From JAKVAV01 sp964635965 (lineage in GTDB: Bacteria; Bacteroidota; Bacteroidia; Flavobacteriales_D; Cryomorphaceae), in the NCBI GenBank assembly GCA_964635965.1, contig CAZWQX010000013.1, positions 1 through 43,081 on the forward strand: a stretch of DNA of 43,081 bases, in the 5' to 3' direction. Position 1 is the first letter of the stretch. Every line of letters begins with the position of its first letter. A program made the translations under genes and the position numbers. Below the pieces are notes generated by a model. The model worked only from the letters and a program-made list of their open reading frames with translations, ran no database searches and was not told the origin of the DNA. This document shows positions 9,124 through 18,172 of this stretch, piece by piece.

Positions 9124-10107
9124 TCAATCTCGATATTTATCGAGGTCGAGATTCACGATGTAAAAGTTCAAAGAGCCGTTATCACTTGATGAAACGATCG
9201 AATGAAAATCTTCGTAACTCTTCATCGCTCTTTCTCGAACTCCTTCTGATTTTCTCCCGGATGTAAAAATGAGGTATTGGCCATCAGGTGTTACATAAGG
9301 ACTTCCATCCACTTGATCGCTATTCACTTCTTCACCCATGTTGATCGGATCGGTCCATTCAGATTCTACTTTCCTGAAGCTGATATAGAGATCACTGTTT
9401 CCAAATCCATCGGGTTCGTCTACTCTCACAAAAATCAGATAGGATTCATCCCGTGCAATAAATGCATCTGCCTCTCTCCTAGCTGAATTGATATTGTCAG
9501 GCAATCTCACGGGTTCTTGGTATTCACCATTTTCAAATTTCGAACAATAGATATCGGAATTACCTGATTTATCCGAATTGAAGTAAATCGTTCCATCATT
9601 GGTTTGTATGGGATAAAACTCATTTCCGGATGATGCTATGGGCGGACCAAGAGGAGTTGGTGTTTGCCACTGACCATTCTTTAATTTTGAAGTCCATATA
9701 TTAAAGTTGAATCCTTCCGGTTTGCCCTCATAATCCTTAAAAGTCGAGAAATACATCATCTTCCCATCGGGTGAGATATGCACGTCTGTAATCGGGATAT
9801 CCACCGAACTGAATGGAAGAAATTCGGGCTTTTTATAATTCCCATTCTCGAATTTCTGAAAGGCAATGCCCGTTACACCCAGTTTTTGAGAAGTAGCTGA
9901 ATAGTAGATTGTTTTTCCGTCAGGACTGAAGCTGGTATTGAATTTGTCGACTTGTGTAGATACCACCTCCGGAAAAAACTTAGTTGGATTGTGAATGATT
10001 GTATCAGCCTTATACGGATGATCATATTTCATGGATTCTTGACCCTGAGTAGCATGAAAACATGCAAGAAAAGAGAGGACCATAAACAAAATGAACTTAT
10101 GCTTCAT
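9124..10107 (-). CDS. Exported PD40/TolB-like beta-propeller protein
   Basis: A 327-residue protein with a signal peptide in residues 1-22 (cleavage near TQG-QE). The rest is a WD40-like PD40 propeller: repeated phrases SFSPDGKTIYYSA, HISPDGKMMYFST, QTNDGTIYFNSDKSGNSDIY and VTPDGQYLIFTSGRKS mark blades about 50 residues apart. Proteins of this class in Bacteroidota are periplasmic or surface proteins, often sensing or scaffolding. Some carry an OmpA domain, but this one does not. No catalytic motif or T9SS domain is visible. It shares a terminator region with the convergent gene at 7477. The role is unknown. Confidence 0.8.
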   Translation of the reverse strand: MKHKFILFMVLSFLACFHATQGQESMKYDHPYKADTIIHNPTKFFPEVVSTQVDKFNTSFSPDGKTIYYSATSQKLGVTGIAFQKFENGNYKKPEFLPFSSVDIPITDVHISPDGKMMYFSTFKDYEGKPEGFNFNIWTSKLKNGQWQTPTPLGPPIASSGNEFYPIQTNDGTIYFNSDKSGNSDIYCSKFENGEYQEPVRLPDNINSARREADAFIARDESYLIFVRVDEPDGFGNSDLYISFRKVESEWTDPINMGEEVNSDQVDGSPYVTPDGQYLIFTSGRKSEGVRERAMKSYEDFHSIVSSSDNGSLNFYIVNLDLDKYRD

Positions 10108-10299
10108 TATTGGCGCATTTGTCTTTCGGTAATAGAATAATTATCGAATCGAAAGAAACACATTCGCATATCTAACAAGGATGTTCGGGATGAGAAAAAT
10201 TGCCAATTATTCAAAAGCTGTCAACCCATGTCGTCTAGCAGGAAAGTCAGATTATTGATTCATCAGAAAGGTCAAACCAAGTTATTCAAGAGAAGCGAC

Positions 10300-12480
10300 C
10301 TAGTCCAAAATGACTTTTTCAGTGAAAATCTCACCTTGGATGAATACTTGGACGATATAAACTGAAGGTTCTAAATCTTCGAGATTGAGTTCTACGGATC
10401 CCTTTGATTTGAACGGCCCTTCTGAAATCAATTCTCTCCCATTTAAATCGACAATCCTGATTCGATTAATGTCATCGTCTGCTGAAACAAACAAGATCCC
10501 TTCTGATGGATTTGGGTAAACCACCAAATTGAACGCTGTTTCATTCGGATTCAATGACTTTCCTGAAATAGTGAAAAATTGATCTGCTGTAAATGGAGAT
10601 GCGCGCGGTGGAGTGACATTGCAACCACTTCGCACACGCCATTTGTAATTTCCGGCTGTCTCAAAAGGCAGTGTATAAATATTCGTTGTTCCGGGTGAGA
10701 GAGTGTGCTGGGTTCCAAGGGCATATGAAGTGTTTGCCTGGGCCGTTTCGAATATATACCCAATGGCTCCCGGCATAATGTCCCATGAGAATGTGGCACT
10801 GCTACCCGCGACGAGGACTTGTGGATTTGTCGGGGTTGCACAAATCGGTATTGTGAAGATGGAATTTCCCGAAAATATGGTATTGCTTTGGGCACAATTG
10901 GCTTGAACACTCCAAGTATAGGTTGCTCCTTCGGTAAGGTTGTTTGCCGTGTAACTTGTTCCTGTTATTCCCGATAGAGTTGCCCAGGTTGAAGGAGGCC
11001 CTGATCCACCTGTGAGGGTGTAGGAAATCGCTCCCGGAACAGGGTTCCATGTGCCCGTGGCTTTCGATGCGTTACCCGCGGAGATTATATTGCTGGTGAC
11101 CAAGGAAGGCGGAGAAAAAGGACATTCAGCTTCGAATATGTAGGTCGCTCCCGCATCGAGAATGGGATTCGATCCGGTTGCATCCGTGCTGTCTCCGGGA
11201 GCTCCCGAGAAAACCGTGTTTTCTGAAATGGAAACCGATTGTGCAAAAAGTCCTGATTGAAATCGATTTGATGGAACGATCTTTTGACTCTCACTCCAAT
11301 GCCCATCGTCATCGCGATTGAATATATACGCAGAGCCGGCAAGAGGTAAGGAATTCTGGCCATTTACGTCTTCCGATTCCTGAACTGCCCCAACAACGAG
11401 TCTATCCCCTGAAATGGAAGTACTGAAACCGAAAAAATCTTCTTGAAACCTGTCGGATGCAACGATTTTCTGAACTTCTGACCAGATGCCTGAAGCATCT
11501 CTTTCCCAGATGTAGGCTGCCCCCGCAAAACCAAGGAAATTTGCGTCATTCTCATCCGTACTTTCACTCGAAGCACCGGCAATGATTCTATCGTCTTCCA
11601 TAGAAACACTATTTCCAAGGAGTGCCGCAAACTTAGCGTCAGAAGCAATCCCCTTCTTTACCAAAACCCAGCTCCCGCCGCCGCTTCTTTCATAAATATA
11701 AATTGCTCCACACCCTGGAATAAACAGTGCTCCATTCTCGTCTAGATCATTTATAAGGCAACCTACAACAGCTCTCTCACCAGAGATAGAAGCACTGTAG
11801 CCAAAGTAGCTCTCGACTTGGCGATCGAAGGCGACTATCTTCCCATCAAAAATCCAAACTCCATTTGGGAGTTTTTCGAATATATACGCTGATCCTGCCT
11901 CTGAAATGTCATTCATTCCCGAAACGTCATCATCCTCCTGGTGAGCGCTTACAATTAAGAAGTTATCAGCAATGTCAACGGCGAATCCAAAGTTATCTCC
12001 CTGTTCCCGGTCCGGAGCCACAATTTTTTGCCATTCGTTCCATATTCCGCTTGCATCCCTCTTAAAGATATAAGCTGATCCCGCATCGTTCAGTGAATCA
12101 TTGCCTAATTCGTTGTCATCTTCGGTCGGGGCACCGACAATGACAAAATCTCCGTGAATTGATACTTTATCTCCGAAACTATCATAGACACCCCTGTCTG
12201 AGGCAACAATTTTTTGAATTTGATTCCAGTTTCCCGCAGCATCTTTCTCATAGATATAGGCACACCCCGCACCTAGGACTGGATTAGCACCATTCTCATC
12301 GAATTGCTGATTGCGTGCTCCCACCACGGCATAGTTGCCATCAACGGCTACACTGACACCGTATCGATCACTTTGTTGTCGATCGGATGGAGCTAATTTA
12401 TCAGCCTCATAGAGGAATTGAGCATTGAGTTGAAAAGCGAGAAAAAGACAAGTAAGAGTAGTAGAGACGGAGGATTTCAT
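10300..12480 (-). CDS. Secreted FG-GAP seven-repeat protein with fibronectin-like domains and type A T9SS domain
   Basis: A 726-residue exported protein with a signal peptide (residues 1-20, ending near LNA-QF). Residues about 25-450 contain seven FG-GAP-type repeats, each with a core such as FGDKVSIHGDFVIVGAP followed by a phrase like AYIFKRDASGIWNEWQKIVA. The number fits a closed seven-bladed, integrin-alpha-like propeller. Residues about 455-640 hold two fibronectin-III-like segments (ATGTWNPVPGAISYTLTGG and SATFSWDIMPGAIGYIFETA). Residues about 650-726 are a type A T9SS sorting domain (VVYPNPSEGILFV ... IVDLNGRELIS ... LEPSVYIVQVF ... KVILD). It is probably a surface adhesin or matrix protein; no enzyme motif is seen. 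It is transcribed alone. Confidence 0.87.
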   Translation of the reverse strand: MKSSVSTTLTCLFLAFQLNAQFLYEADKLAPSDRQQSDRYGVSVAVDGNYAVVGARNQQFDENGANPVLGAGCAYIYEKDAAGNWNQIQKIVASDRGVYDSFGDKVSIHGDFVIVGAPTEDDNELGNDSLNDAGSAYIFKRDASGIWNEWQKIVAPDREQGDNFGFAVDIADNFLIVSAHQEDDDVSGMNDISEAGSAYIFEKLPNGVWIFDGKIVAFDRQVESYFGYSASISGERAVVGCLINDLDENGALFIPGCGAIYIYERSGGGSWVLVKKGIASDAKFAALLGNSVSMEDDRIIAGASSESTDENDANFLGFAGAAYIWERDASGIWSEVQKIVASDRFQEDFFGFSTSISGDRLVVGAVQESEDVNGQNSLPLAGSAYIFNRDDDGHWSESQKIVPSNRFQSGLFAQSVSISENTVFSGAPGDSTDATGSNPILDAGATYIFEAECPFSPPSLVTSNIISAGNASKATGTWNPVPGAISYTLTGGSGPPSTWATLSGITGTSYTANNLTEGATYTWSVQANCAQSNTIFSGNSIFTIPICATPTNPQVLVAGSSATFSWDIMPGAIGYIFETAQANTSYALGTQHTLSPGTTNIYTLPFETAGNYKWRVRSGCNVTPPRASPFTADQFFTISGKSLNPNETAFNLVVYPNPSEGILFVSADDDINRIRIVDLNGRELISEGPFKSKGSVELNLEDLEPSVYIVQVFIQGEIFTEKVILD

Positions 12481-12624
12481 CTACGTAAGGTAGTGATTTT
12501 CAGATCATATAACAACCTGCCATCATTTAGCCCTTTGATTTGAACACCTTGAACTCCGCTTGATCTCGACCCGATAAATCTACTATTGCCCCCTTTATAC
12601 GCTCTCTCCCTCTAGACTGAGGGA

Positions 12625-13305
12625 CTAAATTCCCGAGGAGTCATATTCTATTTCTCTTTTCTCTACTCGGGTCAAAGTATCGTTGAAAGCCATTTCTCTC
12701 TCCGTCCAATTTCCGTTATCGTCGTATTTAAGGTATTTCCACTGAAAAATGGCATAGAGACTATCGTTCACATCGAATTCTTCCAGTCGGATCATATCCT
12801 CCTTGGAGTTGTAGAAATAGATGGCATTTGGTTTAAATGGTTTGTCCTCCTCGATCGGTCCTTTTTCTTCTACTCTACCATCCTCCTTCCAGTTATGGAT
12901 AAAACCCGACTTGAACTCACCTTCCGGGCTAAAAGACTCACTTCTGATTAATTCATTTTTTTCGTTAAAAGTGGTCTTTACATATTTCACCAATTCTCCT
13001 TGGGCATTCACCCAGTCAATTTGAGTTTTATTCCCATTTTGATAGGTATTCTCGAATTGCATCATCACCGAATTATCTGCAGAATAATAAACTGATTTAG
13101 CCTCCTGCCCTTCTTCATTATAAGTTCTCAAAATGTACGTTGATAAGGTAATGCTATCCGGATCACCCTCCGCTACGGAATACCTTTCGAGTCTTACAGA
13201 TTTGAGGAAAGGAGAGGGTTCCGTTGAATCAATTTCTGTCTGCGTCTCATTGGTGCATGAGAGGAGGAGAATAGGAATAAGAAAAACCAAAAAATGAGAT
13301 CTCAT
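12625..13305 (-). CDS. Hypothetical lipoprotein
   Basis: A 226-residue lipoprotein. The start is set at ATG 13305, because the protein then opens with MRSHFLVFLIPILLLSC, a short signal with lipobox LLLSC. An upstream in-frame ATG at 13353 would add 16 polar residues before the signal. The mature part consists of beta-strand segments with YD-like phrases (FNEKNELIRSESFSPEGEF, YLKYDDNGNWTEREM, REIEYDSSG). Such repeats occur in many Bacteroidota lipoproteins of unknown role. It is divergent from the oxidoreductase gene at 13419. Confidence 0.75.
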   Translation of the reverse strand: MRSHFLVFLIPILLLSCTNETQTEIDSTEPSPFLKSVRLERYSVAEGDPDSITLSTYILRTYNEEGQEAKSVYYSADNSVMMQFENTYQNGNKTQIDWVNAQGELVKYVKTTFNEKNELIRSESFSPEGEFKSGFIHNWKEDGRVEEKGPIEEDKPFKPNAIYFYNSKEDMIRLEEFDVNDSLYAIFQWKYLKYDDNGNWTEREMAFNDTLTRVEKREIEYDSSGI

Positions 13306-13418
13306 AAGTAATGAATGTTGGGATGATGTTGATTGAAAGGTAGACAAATCCAATAAAGGTTTTGCGGACCATGGAATAATGGTGAATATTAGAGATTAAA
13401 ATCTAAGCAAGATATATC

Positions 13419-14408
13419 ATGGTCGCTGCCTACTATACAAGTCAAGGAAAAGCGGAAGATGTGCTCGAAGTCAACGACATTGAAGAAATTCTTCCAAGAG
13501 AGAACGAAATCCAAATTGGCATCCATTATTCAGCCGTCAATCCGGGAGAAGTCAAAAAGCGTTCAGATGCCTTTGGCACGGGAATGCCCTATGACTTGGT
13601 GATACCTCATAGTGACGGTGCCGGAATAGTGAACAAGGTTGGTAGTGGTGTTGATCAGAGTTGGGTAGGCAAACGTGTTTTGTGTTTTGGGGCTCAATCA
13701 TACCGTCAGTTTGGAACGGCTGCCGAATACTGCTGTGTTCCCGTGGAAAATGTGATCGAAATCGGAGAAAAAGTAGACATCCGGCAGGCAGCACAAATGG
13801 GAATACCGGGCATTACGGCACACCGAGCAGTCCACGTAGGAGGTGCGGGTGTTAGGCAAAACAGAAATGGACATACATTATTGATTCAAGGTGGAGGTGG
13901 TGCTGTAGGTCAATGTGCCATTGCATTGGCTAAAAGATCAGGTGCCATTGTTCTGGCCTCGGTCAGAAGAGAGGAAGAAATTGAATTAGCCAAATCCGCA
14001 GGAGCAGAAAAAGTCTATTTTGCCAATGAAAGGCTGAAAGAAAACGTCCTTTCCGATTTCCCTGATGGGATAGATCATATTATTGAAGTAGCCTTTGCCG
14101 CGAATATTGAAACGGACGTCGCTATTTTGAAACAGGGAGGATCTATTGCAACTTATGCCACAAACGAAAACCCTGCGAGTATTCCATTCTGGCAATTGGT
14201 TTTCTCCAACATCACTATCCACTTCTTAGGGAGTGATGACTTCCCACAAGAAGCCAAGTTGGCTGCTTGTGAAGACTTGGTTGTTGCTTTGGCAGAAGGT
14301 TGGGATGGTTTGGAAATCGGTCGAGAGTATGATTTAAAAGATATCGCCGAAGCACATAATCATGTTGAACAAAGAAGGTCAGGAAGGGCCTTGGTCAAGA
14401 TTAAGTGA
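13419..14408 (+). CDS. Zinc-independent quinone oxidoreductase-like (MDR) enzyme
   Basis: A 329-residue medium-chain dehydrogenase/reductase of the NADPH:quinone reductase type. The N-terminal GroES-like half has YSAVNPGEVKKRSDAFG and the VIPHSDGAGIV motif of Qor-like enzymes. The catalytic zinc cysteine and histidine pattern of alcohol dehydrogenases is missing. The Rossmann half starts with LLIQGGGGAVGQCAIALAKRSGAIV. It ends with EAHNHVEQRRSGRALVKI, the usual MDR tail. It probably reduces quinones or alpha,beta-unsaturated carbonyls using NADPH; the real substrate cannot be told. It stands alone, divergent from the lipoprotein and convergent with the YfiT-like gene. Confidence 0.88.
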   Translation: MVAAYYTSQGKAEDVLEVNDIEEILPRENEIQIGIHYSAVNPGEVKKRSDAFGTGMPYDLVIPHSDGAGIVNKVGSGVDQSWVGKRVLCFGAQSYRQFGTAAEYCCVPVENVIEIGEKVDIRQAAQMGIPGITAHRAVHVGGAGVRQNRNGHTLLIQGGGGAVGQCAIALAKRSGAIVLASVRREEEIELAKSAGAEKVYFANERLKENVLSDFPDGIDHIIEVAFAANIETDVAILKQGGSIATYATNENPASIPFWQLVFSNITIHFLGSDDFPQEAKLAACEDLVVALAEGWDGLEIGREYDLKDIAEAHNHVEQRRSGRALVKIK

Positions 14409-14425
14409 CTCGAGCTTCTTAAAGA

Positions 14426-14965
14426 TCAGTTGTATCTCCCTTCTGAGCCTATTGCATTTTTAATATGTGCAAGGTGATGATTACAATGCCATGCATAATT
14501 ACCAATTGTCTCCGCCAGATTGAATCTCTGCCCATGCTCCGGGTGGACAAATTCCCTTTTAAGGTCTTCCTCACTCAAACTTCGGAGAAGTCTTGTCCAC
14601 TTCTGATGCAATCCAACTAAAAGGGTCAATGATTCATTGACATCATCAGTCAAAGAGTCGGGAAGTTTAGCCCATCGATCCTCGAAATAAGGTCTAATGA
14701 CAGGCGAGTCTTCGGTTAATGCCAATTTAAATCGGATCAGACTATTCATATGGCTATCAGCGCAATGATGGATAACTTGTTTCACCGACCATCCATCGGG
14801 GCGATACTTCCACTGAAGTGCTTCCTGAGTAGTATTTTTAGTCAGCTCCATTACCTCAGAAGGGAATTTCTCAATATCCGCTATCCAATCTGCAAGAGTT
14901 GATTCTTCAGGTTCTTTATTTGGAGTGTATTTACCAACGGGGAACTTCAGCTTTTCTAAATCCAT
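14426..14965 (-). CDS. YfiT/DinB-family putative metal-dependent hydrolase or thiol transferase
   Basis: A 179-residue protein of the DinB/YfiT four-helix family. Signature pieces are KYPRPDGWSV-like KYRPDGWSVKQVIHHCADSH (first metal histidines), IRPYFEDRWAKLPDS and WHCNHHLAHIKNAI (C-terminal histidine pair). In Bacillus, relatives transfer bacillithiol or act as metal-dependent hydrolases. In this organism the thiol partner is unknown. It lies 38 bases downstream of the GNAT gene on the same strand, at the end of a probable four-gene operon, and is convergent with the oxidoreductase gene. Confidence 0.88.
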   Translation of the reverse strand: MDLEKLKFPVGKYTPNKEPEESTLADWIADIEKFPSEVMELTKNTTQEALQWKYRPDGWSVKQVIHHCADSHMNSLIRFKLALTEDSPVIRPYFEDRWAKLPDSLTDDVNESLTLLVGLHQKWTRLLRSLSEEDLKREFVHPEHGQRFNLAETIGNYAWHCNHHLAHIKNAIGSEGRYN

Positions 14966-15003
14966 TTGTTAAGCTCAATTTAGTATTTCTAGGTATCAAG
15001 TTT

Positions 15004-15753
15004 TTATTTCTGAATTTTAAAGACGTTAATGAATCCCTTATTGATAAACCCCAAAGACAAATAAACTCCCCTACCCAATTCAGTAGCTTGGATGTCGACT
15101 TGAGTGCAACCGAGTGATTTCGCCTTTTCCAAACACCGCCGAGTGATCTCCTTACCGATTCCCTTTCTGCGATGCGACTTTAGAGTGGAAACCAAATAGA
15201 TTCCAGCGGTTTTCCCAGCCACAAATAAAAAGGCAGTTCCCACCGTTTCACTCTTAGAGGAAGCAAGAAAAAAGTAACAATCAAGATGCTTCAGTAGATT
15301 GGAAAAAATCTCTGCATTCAACTTCTCACCTCCCATCAGTTCAAGTTCAACAAGTGCAATCCATTCTTTCAACTGGTCTTGGGAATGGACTTGATTAAAC
15401 TCAATTTCCGAAAAGTGATTTTCCGAATCCAAGATTGTCAAATCATGCGTCATGGCAGCCCATTGACTCGATCTGTAACCTCTTTTTTTAAGCAGGTCAA
15501 CCACAACAGGATCATCATCAGACGGATTAGACATTAGAATATTAGGTAATCTACCCTGAGCCGATTCGTTTTCAATATGACTGAGAACCTGATTTAGGTT
15601 TGACACTTCAGCCTTTAAATTGATCAACTGATTCGGCCAAATAGAATCTTTCGTTTTAATAAAATCGAAATCTTCCGTCTCCACGAACTCATGACCAGGA
15701 AAACTCCCGATTAGTCTGAATAATGCTTCAATATTTGCTTGGGAGTAGTCCAC
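15004..15753 (-). CDS. GNAT-family N-acetyltransferase
   Basis: A 249-residue protein whose C-terminal half (about 130-249) is a GNAT domain. GTAFLFVAGKTAGIYLVSTL is followed by the acetyl-CoA loop SHRRKGIGKEITRRCLEKA and then LGRGVYLSLGFINKG. The N-terminal half looks like a degenerate second GNAT fold (a KKRGYRSSQW segment near residue 90). The start is GTG 15753, because no ATG exists in frame between the preceding stop and the conserved part. It lies 14 bases downstream of the frameshifted amidohydrolase, so it is probably in the same operon. The substrate is unknown. Confidence 0.85.
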   Translation of the reverse strand: MDYSQANIEALFRLIGSFPGHEFVETEDFDFIKTKDSIWPNQLINLKAEVSNLNQVLSHIENESAQGRLPNILMSNPSDDDPVVVDLLKKRGYRSSQWAAMTHDLTILDSENHFSEIEFNQVHSQDQLKEWIALVELELMGGEKLNAEIFSNLLKHLDCYFFLASSKSETVGTAFLFVAGKTAGIYLVSTLKSHRRKGIGKEITRRCLEKAKSLGCTQVDIQATELGRGVYLSLGFINKGFINVFKIQK

Positions 15754-15767
15754 TGCTTTCGAACCTT

Positions 15768-17225
15768 CTAATCCACTCTAGATAAAGGCACTCCAACCAT
15801 TCCATGGGTATCTTCAATGATGCGCTGTGAATCGTAACCGATACCGTTTTTGAAAACCCACTCAACTTGTTTAATCACTGAGGGGTCGCTCAATAAATCT
15901 CCTTCTAAGACAACTAAATCCGCTCTCTTCCCGACTTCAATGGATCCGATATTCTCCTTTCCAAGAATTTTAGCTCCATTGACAGTCATTATTTGAATTG
16001 CCTCTTGTGTACTAAAACCAGCTTCTAGAAAAAGCTCAAAATTCCTTTGGTCTCCATATCCAGGTAAATTGTGTCTACCGGGATCAACTCCACTTCCCAT
16101 CAATCCACCTAATTCAACGAATTGGCGCTCAAATGCCATGATTCGCTTGAATCTATTCACTCTCGTTGAATCACCCATCACTTCATCATTTGCCGCTCTT
16201 CTCTCCTCATAGCGCTGAATCAGATATGGAGACATCGCTCTCAAAGATCGCTTGTCGGCAAATGCCCGTTGAGGGACACTCGATTCAAAAATGGCAACGG
16301 TAGATGTAAGAAACACATCGTTGTCAATCAACAACTTTTGCAAGTTCACCACCACTTCCGAGGCAATGTCCAATTCATCCATATACTCTCTCCCCCCATC
16401 GCATTGACCGTACGTTTAATTCGATCGGAAATCACTGGCACTGTTAAGCCCGTGTTCCACTCCGTCGATGCCCAATGCCGTCGCTTCTGCATAAGTAATG
16501 GAGCAAAAATGTCCTGAAACCTTGCAGTTATTCTTATGCGCCTCATCGATTATAATTGCCAGATCATTGGGGTCAGTGTGACGGTAGACCTTAAACCATG
16601 AGACTCCCTGCTCAATCCAATACTGCATGGTGTCTCGGATGTGCTCTTCATTTCTGGGGATAATCATATTGGGATTTCCACCTACTCCAGTGAAATAAGG
16701 TCCGCTGGTAATGATATCAGGACCGATTGCAGCCAGTCGCTCTATATCTTTGGATAATTCAATTTCCAAGTCGGGAGCTGCTGATCCACAAGTTTGGATA
16801 GTCGTTACTCCTGAAGCCAAATACAGCTTGGAAGCCACATCACCGATAAATCGAAAACGGGGAATATGAAGGTGATTGTGAATCCCCACGATTCCCGGAA
16901 TGATCGTCTTATTAGATATATCTACAATCTTAAATCCCTTGGGAATCCGGTTTTCATCTTTTTCCCCGATAAAAGTGATTTCGCCGTTTTCGATTAGAAT
17001 CGTTTGGTCGTAAAGCGTTTGTTCGCCCTTTCCATCAATTACCGTCGCGTTGATTAAAGCAATCTCGCTCTCATTAAAGGCGACAAACTCTCTTAGGGAG
17101 TCGGGTAAAAGTTCGCCGACAAACCTATCTTCGATCACTTCTATTTTCGGGTCGCCAAGACTTCTGCAAGCCAAGAAAAACAATGCTATGGTAAAATAGA
17201 AGGTGGTTTTGGTTCTTAGTTTCAT
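15768..17225 (-). pseudogene. Amidohydrolase-family lipoprotein, broken by a frameshift
   Basis: Two adjacent reading frames together make one amidohydrolase. The first piece (17225 down to a stop near 16418) starts with MKLRTKTTFYFTIALFFLAC (lipoprotein signal, lipobox FFLAC). It has the metal motif GIHNHLH, the lysine region WFKVYRHTD and two histidines, KVSGHF and VEHGLNSASDF. The second piece, in another frame, continues with QCDGGREYMDELDI and carries the aspartate loop LMGSGVDPGRHNLPG and the typical end IGSIEVGKRADLVVLEGD. The frame change falls between about 16435 and 16405, next to a run of six C; the exact indel cannot be fixed. In-frame relatives act as Xaa-Pro dipeptidase or imidazolonepropionase-like hydrolases. 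It is either a decayed gene or a sequencing error. An in-frame ATG at 17276 is less likely as start. Confidence 0.82.
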
Positions 17226-17278
17226 AGATAGTGGTGCCGATAGTTTAATGCTATTAACAGGATTGGAATAGCCCAATG

Positions 17279-17986
17279 TCAGTCTTCAGGAAATCTATCT
17301 ATACGCTTGAATTCTCGCCTTATTGTACTCTCTGAATTCAAGAGTGTTAAAACCAAACTATCATGAGTAGCTTCAGCTCGCCAAAAGCTTCGTTCCATTT
17401 CGCCGTAAGGGATAAACTCCAACTCAGGCTTGTGCGCGTGTGCGTTGTGAACCCCGTATATCTTGCCCTGTGCCGTCCCTAACTCAAACTTTCCATCCCA
17501 CCGTATAAATAGGTTTTCGCCAGGCACAAACGATTCAGCAAAGAAAGGACCATCTCCTTCAGCACTTTCCAATTGCCATAAACCCATGGACCTGTCTCCA
17601 AGTGTGCTGGGAAGCTCATCGGCTCTTACAAGGAGCACTTCAATGGTCTGCCCACCTTCCTCGCGAGTCCAAGTCATCTGATTTTCAGATAATGAAACGC
17701 TAAATGGCTCATCGGTATCAGCGACGGTATTGGTGTTAACGACCTTTAGTTTTTTAGTAGCTGGATTAAATGACCAAGTTCCATACGAATGCTGAAACCA
17801 GCCGTTACCCGACTCTTGGGTAGAATCGGGATTCAATCGAGTCCAACGTGCATTCGGCGTCATCTCATTTTCTCCCGCCTTAACTTTCTCAATAACCCAA
17901 AGGCCATCCATGGCAGGCTCAGAAGGCTGTTCCACACATCCGATTAAAAACAATCCCATCAATAGGGGCAAAAAAGCTCGTTTCAT
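17279..17986 (-). CDS. Lipocalin-like lipoprotein (hypothetical)
   Basis: A 235-residue lipoprotein starting at ATG 17986, which gives MKRAFLPLLMGLFLIGC with lipobox LIGC. An in-frame upstream ATG at 18010 is less likely. The mature protein seems to hold two similar beta-rich halves: MDGLWVIEKVKAGENEM ... YGTWSFNPATKKLKVV, and later MGLWQLESAEGDGP ... LFIRWDGKFEL. This resembles lipocalin-like domains that test how a value deviates from a baseline, common in Bacteroidota lipoproteins of unknown function. It lies 53 bases upstream of the amidohydrolase lipoprotein on the same strand and is probably the first gene of that operon. Confidence 0.75.
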   Translation of the reverse strand: MKRAFLPLLMGLFLIGCVEQPSEPAMDGLWVIEKVKAGENEMTPNARWTRLNPDSTQESGNGWFQHSYGTWSFNPATKKLKVVNTNTVADTDEPFSVSLSENQMTWTREEGGQTIEVLLVRADELPSTLGDRSMGLWQLESAEGDGPFFAESFVPGENLFIRWDGKFELGTAQGKIYGVHNAHAHKPELEFIPYGEMERSFWRAEATHDSLVLTLLNSESTIRREFKRIDRFPED

Positions 17987-18172
17987 TTTTTCAAAAGTTA
18001 AAGTCCTCAATCAGTTCTTGAAATCTGGTTTGGTCAGCGAATATAACCGCGCCAACAAATTATTCCCGATAAACTTCTATTTGAAGGTAAAAATAGATTT
18101 AGGTGGTATTTACTGTGCAGCCATAGTCTTTTAAATTCGATGAATTCAAGCCGAATCTATTTGATGGCAACA

